Origin: Muribaculaceae bacterium
GTDB taxonomy: Bacteria > Bacteroidota > Bacteroidia > Bacteroidales > G3-4614
Direction of reading: 5' to 3'
Assembly: GCA_017546805.1 (NCBI GenBank)
Contig: JAFYRT010000019.1
Coordinates: forward strand, 1-57,665
Length of the DNA: 57,665 nucleotides
Position numbers and translations under genes: made by a program. The notes below the pieces were generated by a model that worked only from the letters and a program-made list of their open reading frames with translations, was not told the DNA's origin and made no database searches. Shown here piece after piece: positions 54,702 through 57,665 of this stretch (its first letter is position 1; every line of letters begins with the position of its first letter).

Positions 54702-54790
54702 GAAACTTTCGTTTCTCGAACCTACTATTGCTCAACAATACACAAACAAGTTTGCTATTGTATTCGCTTAATCGTAGCTTTGTTAGTTGA
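54694..54790. repeat. structured TTAGTTG-bordered repeat, copy A (upstream of pheA)
   Basis: The element is bordered by TTAGTTGA on both sides. The first hairpin is GAGAAAC-TTTC-GTTTCTC (54700-54717), followed by GAACC and a second stem around a central AA. From GAACC to the right border it is 72 nt, exactly the length of the matching part of copy B (55709-55780). Most stem bases differ between copies, yet pairing is kept. Confidence 0.75.
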
Positions 54791-54836
54791 GTAGGTATGG
54801 AATATATTACATGTGTAAATTTTAGTAGAAAGAAAA

Positions 54837-55667
54837 GTGAAGAAAGTTACAATACAAGGTGTTACAGGATGCTTCCACGAAGCAGCGGCACGAAACTATT
54901 TTGCAGGAGAGGAGATTGAGACAGTACCATGTCAAACATTTAAGGAGTTATTCAATACAATGGCTCGCGAAAGCGACTATTATGGCATTATCGCTATAGA
55001 GAACACCATTGCAGGCTCTCTGCTTCAAAACTACGAGCTATTGCGTGCAAGCGAGTTGCAAATCATAGGAGAGTATAAACTTCGGATATCGCACGTATTG
55101 GCAGCACTTAAAGGACAAAATATTGAAGATTTAAAAGAGGTAAACTCACACCCCATTGCTCTTGCTCAATGCGATAACTTCTTGAATGCACATCCCTACC
55201 TTAAAGTTGTTGAGAAGGATGATACCGCAGGTTCGGCAAAAGAGATTGCAGAAAACAACCTAATAGGTCACGCAGCCATTTGTGCAGATATTGCAGCGGA
55301 GTATTACAATCTTAACATACTCGAAAGAGGTATCGAAACCAACAAACGCAACTTTACACGTTTTCTTATATTGGCTAATGCAAACAAAACCGAAAACACA
55401 GCAGCCATTCCGGGAATAAACAAAGCTTCGCTTGTATTCAGCCTGCCCCACGCACATGGTAGTTTGTCAAAGATATTGACAATATTCTCGTTCTACGACA
55501 TCAACCTGACCAAGATTGAGTCAATGCCAATAATCGGATGCGAGTGGGAATATCGTTTCTATGTTGATGTAACTTTCGACAACTACGTTCGCTATCGTCA
55601 ATCACTGACAGCCATAACTCCCCTGACAAAATCGTTCAGAATTTTGGGAGAATATAAAGAGTTTTAG
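54837..55667 (+). CDS. pheA: prephenate dehydratase
   Basis: The 276-residue enzyme starts at GTG, preceded by AGAAAGAAAA. It converts prephenate to phenylpyruvate in phenylalanine synthesis. The catalytic domain has TGCFHEAAARNYF, AIENTIAGSLLQNYELL and the substrate-binding TRF (Thr174-Arg175-Phe176). The C-terminal ACT domain (about 195-276) has HGSLSKILTIFSFYDINLTKIESMP, which replaces the usual ESRP with ESMP. This is the monofunctional form without chorismate mutase. It is flanked on both sides by copies of one structured repeat. Confidence 0.96.
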   Translation: MKKVTIQGVTGCFHEAAARNYFAGEEIETVPCQTFKELFNTMARESDYYGIIAIENTIAGSLLQNYELLRASELQIIGEYKLRISHVLAALKGQNIEDLKEVNSHPIALAQCDNFLNAHPYLKVVEKDDTAGSAKEIAENNLIGHAAICADIAAEYYNLNILERGIETNKRNFTRFLILANANKTENTAAIPGINKASLVFSLPHAHGSLSKILTIFSFYDINLTKIESMPIIGCEWEYRFYVDVTFDNYVRYRQSLTAITPLTKSFRILGEYKEF

Positions 55668-55673
55668 CTGTCA

Positions 55674-55785
55674 GTTGTTAGTTGTTAGTTAACGAGCATT
55701 CGCTCGTTGAACCTGCTCACGCTCGGCATAGTTTATGCAAGCATAACTCTGCTCTCGCTTATTCGCAGCTTTGTTAGTTGTTAGA
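55674..55785. repeat. structured TTAGTTG-bordered repeat, copy B (downstream of pheA)
   Basis: It starts 7 nt after the pheA stop with iterated GTTAGTT, then AACGAGC-ATTC-GCTCGTT (55691-55708), GAACC, and a second stem (AGTTTATGC with GCATAACT around AA), ending in CTTTGTTAGTTG. It aligns without gaps to copy A over 72 nt after the first hairpin. Confidence 0.75.
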
Positions 55786-56124
55786 TTAAGATTATATAAT
55801 ATCAAAGAAAGTACAGGGCTTAACCTTGAACTTTTTTATTTGTTCAATCTGTTCTTTTTTCGGACACAGCGTGCTGTGTCCCTACTTGCACAGTTGCAAT
55901 ATCGCATTGTATTATCCTAGAAAAAATTTTGACTCAACAGTAGGGACACACGATCGTGTGTACGAAATACTTCATTGTCTGATAAGACTTTTGACAAACA
56001 TTGTTTGACATTTAATAGCCGTAGGTTTTTAAACCTACGGAAAAAGGGATAGTCCTTTTATGCGTCTGAAAGACGCGGAACCTATATATCTACACCCCCG
56101 TCTTTGCAGAGAGCTGTGTTTTTT
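55786..56124. other. hairpin-rich gene-free stretch before the AbiE module
   Basis: No gene is seen. Perfect hairpins or palindromes are: GGACACAGC/GCTGTGTCC (55862-55881), ACACACGATCGTGTGT (55946-55961), CCGTAGGTTT/AAACCTACGG (56019-56040) and GCGTCT-GAA-AGACGC (56062-56076, followed by GGAACC). TGTGTCCCTACT (about 55876-55887) and AGTAGGGACACA (55939-55950) are also perfect 12-nt inverted repeats around the first two, forming one larger fold of about 90 bp. Confidence 0.7.
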
Positions 56125-57084
56125 TTACAATATGTGATTCATTATTTCCTCAAAGCTTTTTGCAACAACATCTTCTTTAGGTATTTCCGAAAAAGCAATT
56201 GCCGGCAACTCTTTCAAATAAGTATCTTTCAGATTAGACCACAAATTAGAGAAGTCTGATAGCAATGGAGATTGTTCTATTTTCATTGTATTCCAACCTT
56301 CAGGTTTATCAAATGTTTCCCTGTCATGAGCTAACAAGGTAATGAAATCCGTCTTGAATTGTTCCGATTGTAGATACTCTGCACACTCTGAGTCTTGCAA
56401 CAAATAATGCAAGTCATAGAAGTGTCGTATCTTGGCTGCCACATCGTATATATAATTATTCGACAATGAAAAACGGATAAGAGACACCAACTTTTCTGTC
56501 AATGTCTGTCTTTTATCCAATACATTCAATGTGAAGGACTGTAGTCCATATTCTTCTATCAATGCATCATTACCTGTCCGACGGAAAAACTGTACTATAA
56601 AGCAATCTATATTTTTTGAGACATATGGATAAGGATTGGCAAATGAATTTATCTCCACCAATAACTGCCCGATATTGACTGCCTCTTTAATCGCTTTGCC
56701 AAGAACATTCGGATACGAATACATCGCTTTATAGTAACGAGAGCCTTTGCTTGTAACTCCAGGCACTACCACCTCCTCCAATCCCGATGTCATTTCCTTG
56801 GCTATCTTTTTAATCAACATTTTCAATTGGTTACCCGTTAAAGTATCTGCATCAGATATGGCTATATCAATGTCTTCCGAAAAGCGATTCCCTATTTTAT
56901 GAGCCTTGGATAATGATGTTCCACCCTTAAATATAGCCTTCTCTGCATTAGTATTCTGCACCATAAGTTTAAGAGAGCGAGTTATCCAATAATCTTTCTC
57001 AATATAGACAGGGCGTATATCCAAATATTCAGATGCAGCAAGAACGGCATCGGTGAAGAGTTTCTTATTTTCGTGAAGGTTCAT
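56125..57084 (-). CDS. AbiEii-type nucleotidyltransferase toxin
   Basis: The 319-residue protein is the toxin half of an AbiE type IV-like toxin-antitoxin or abortive infection pair. Nucleotidyltransferase motifs are clear: FKGGTSLSKAH (52-62) and NRFSEDIDI (66-74, with Asp71 and Asp73 as metal ligands). GRYYKAMY-like SRYYKAMYSYP and ADKIRHFYDLHYLL-type AAKIRHFYDLHYLLQ sections follow, as in the family. AbiEii enzymes transfer nucleotides to tRNA 3' ends or similar acceptors to stop growth during phage infection. Its start overlaps the antitoxin gene by 20 bp, the usual coupling. Confidence 0.88.
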   Translation of the reverse strand: MNLHENKKLFTDAVLAASEYLDIRPVYIEKDYWITRSLKLMVQNTNAEKAIFKGGTSLSKAHKIGNRFSEDIDIAISDADTLTGNQLKMLIKKIAKEMTSGLEEVVVPGVTSKGSRYYKAMYSYPNVLGKAIKEAVNIGQLLVEINSFANPYPYVSKNIDCFIVQFFRRTGNDALIEEYGLQSFTLNVLDKRQTLTEKLVSLIRFSLSNNYIYDVAAKIRHFYDLHYLLQDSECAEYLQSEQFKTDFITLLAHDRETFDKPEGWNTMKIEQSPLLSDFSNLWSNLKDTYLKELPAIAFSEIPKEDVVAKSFEEIMNHIL

Positions 57085-57665
57085 ATATTTTCCAATTTAG
57101 TTTAGTTGGCAAAACAGATTCTGATATAGGTAATTTGTATTCAGTCACCCCGTTTAAAGTTTTGCGTATAGACTCTAAAAGACTATCATTGCAACCTACA
57201 TCCTCCAATATTGCACCACATAATGCACGAACATAATTTGTATATTTTGTAACGCATTTAACAAGCATTTCCCTTTGCTCGTCATTTAGACCTCTAACAA
57301 TCTCTTTAAGTCTGAAACAAGCATCATTAGGAGTGGTCGCCGGGATTTCACGAATAAATCTTATGGCATCCAATATTCGTAAGATTTCAATATTCTTTTT
57401 AGTTATCTGATTCTGTTGTAAGATAAAAGATATTGTATATTTCTCACGTTTGACTGAACGGCGACTTTTGTTTGTGCCGATTTGAATATAAGAAGATATC
57501 TGTGTGGTAAGCCCTAATGCATTATATGCAGAATACCCCGTTATATAGCCTATGAGTTTACCATCACGTTCAATATAGTCTTTAGCAATCTGATAAGCGG
57601 AAGGTTTTAACTCTCCAAATTGAGTCTTACGAGGTTTATAGAACCTTCCTTTTGCCAATTTAGAG
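57065..57665 (-). CDS. AbiEi-like antitoxin/regulator (DUF6088 family), 5' end outside the window
   Basis: The frame is open to the right edge; the first possible start inside the window is a weak TTG at 57658, so the true start probably lies beyond. The visible 197-plus residues resemble DUF6088 proteins, which accompany AbiEii toxins in Bacteroidota: FGELKPSAYQIAKDYIERDGKLIGYITGYSAYNALGLTTQ, then YIQIGTNKSRRSVKREKYTISFI and LRILDAIRFIREIPATT. The family acts as antitoxin and probable autorepressor. An upstream winged-helix part may be the missing piece. It overlaps the toxin gene by 20 bp. Confidence 0.8.
   Translation of the reverse strand, partial: SKLAKGRFYKPRKTQFGELKPSAYQIAKDYIERDGKLIGYITGYSAYNALGLTTQISSYIQIGTNKSRRSVKREKYTISFILQQNQITKKNIEILRILDAIRFIREIPATTPNDACFRLKEIVRGLNDEQREMLVKCVTKYTNYVRALCGAILEDVGCNDSLLESIRKTLNGVTEYKLPISESVLPTKLNWKIYEPSRK

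Noticed and set aside
55826-56008. 60-codon plus-strand frame after pheA
   Set aside because: It crosses several perfect palindromes and has no coding character.

Overview
The window is a chromosomal segment of a Bacteroidales-type (Bacteroidota) bacterium. The evidence is AT-rich DNA, host promoters of the TTTG-N19/20-TAnnTTTG class, the linked order rimP-nusA-infB-cvpA-sufBCDS, proteins ending in Por/type IX-like sorting domains, and Bacteroidota-type lipoproteins. No rRNA, integrase, terminase or CRISPR array is visible. One tRNA (Val, anticodon UAC) is present.

Layout. (1) 24-7814, minus strand: two tandem paralogous secreted CotH-kinase proteins with discoidin-like, InlB-like repeat and LamG modules and a C-terminal sorting domain. 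(2) 8091-21687: a phage-derived block holding a portal protein (minus strand), a P22 gp10-like tail protein, an outer-membrane beta-barrel protein, a probable scaffold, a major-capsid-like protein with an N-terminal membrane helix, two small head/tail proteins, a 1015-aa tail fibre with an SGNH-like domain, and a three-gene lysis set (membrane/coiled-coil holin candidate, DUF5675 protein, unimolecular-spanin-like lipoprotein). (3) 21908-24609, minus: tonB-exbD-exbB and pdxJ. (4) 24736-26330, plus: nadK and a YgjP-like metallopeptidase. (5) 26511-29328: two secreted beta-propeller paralogues whose 3' ends are almost identical, with a fossil sorting domain between them. (6) 29451-39486: rimP, nusA, infB, cvpA, sufB, sufC, sufD, sufS. 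(7) 39836-45582: class I fumarase, a convergent TPR protein, tRNA-Val and purB. (8) 45825-49056, minus: two lipoprotein paralogues, a thioesterase and a MerR regulator. (9) 49243-55667, plus: alaS, speA, truA, pheA. (10) 56125 to the right edge, minus: an AbiE-type toxin-antitoxin pair, the antitoxin running off the window.

The most unusual content is of two kinds. The phage block encodes particle structure and lysis functions but no recognisable DNA packaging, integration or replication gene. Eight kilobases of it (scaffold to spanin) lie between two copies of a long fold-back repeat. This fits either a decayed prophage or a domesticated particle; the sequence alone does not decide. Second, intergenic spaces are filled with several families of small structured repeats. 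In two families the stem sequences change between copies while base pairing and length are kept, which points to selection on structure.

Functions were assigned by reading translated sequence and motifs only. No database search was run, so phage and repeat-family names are recognition-based inferences.
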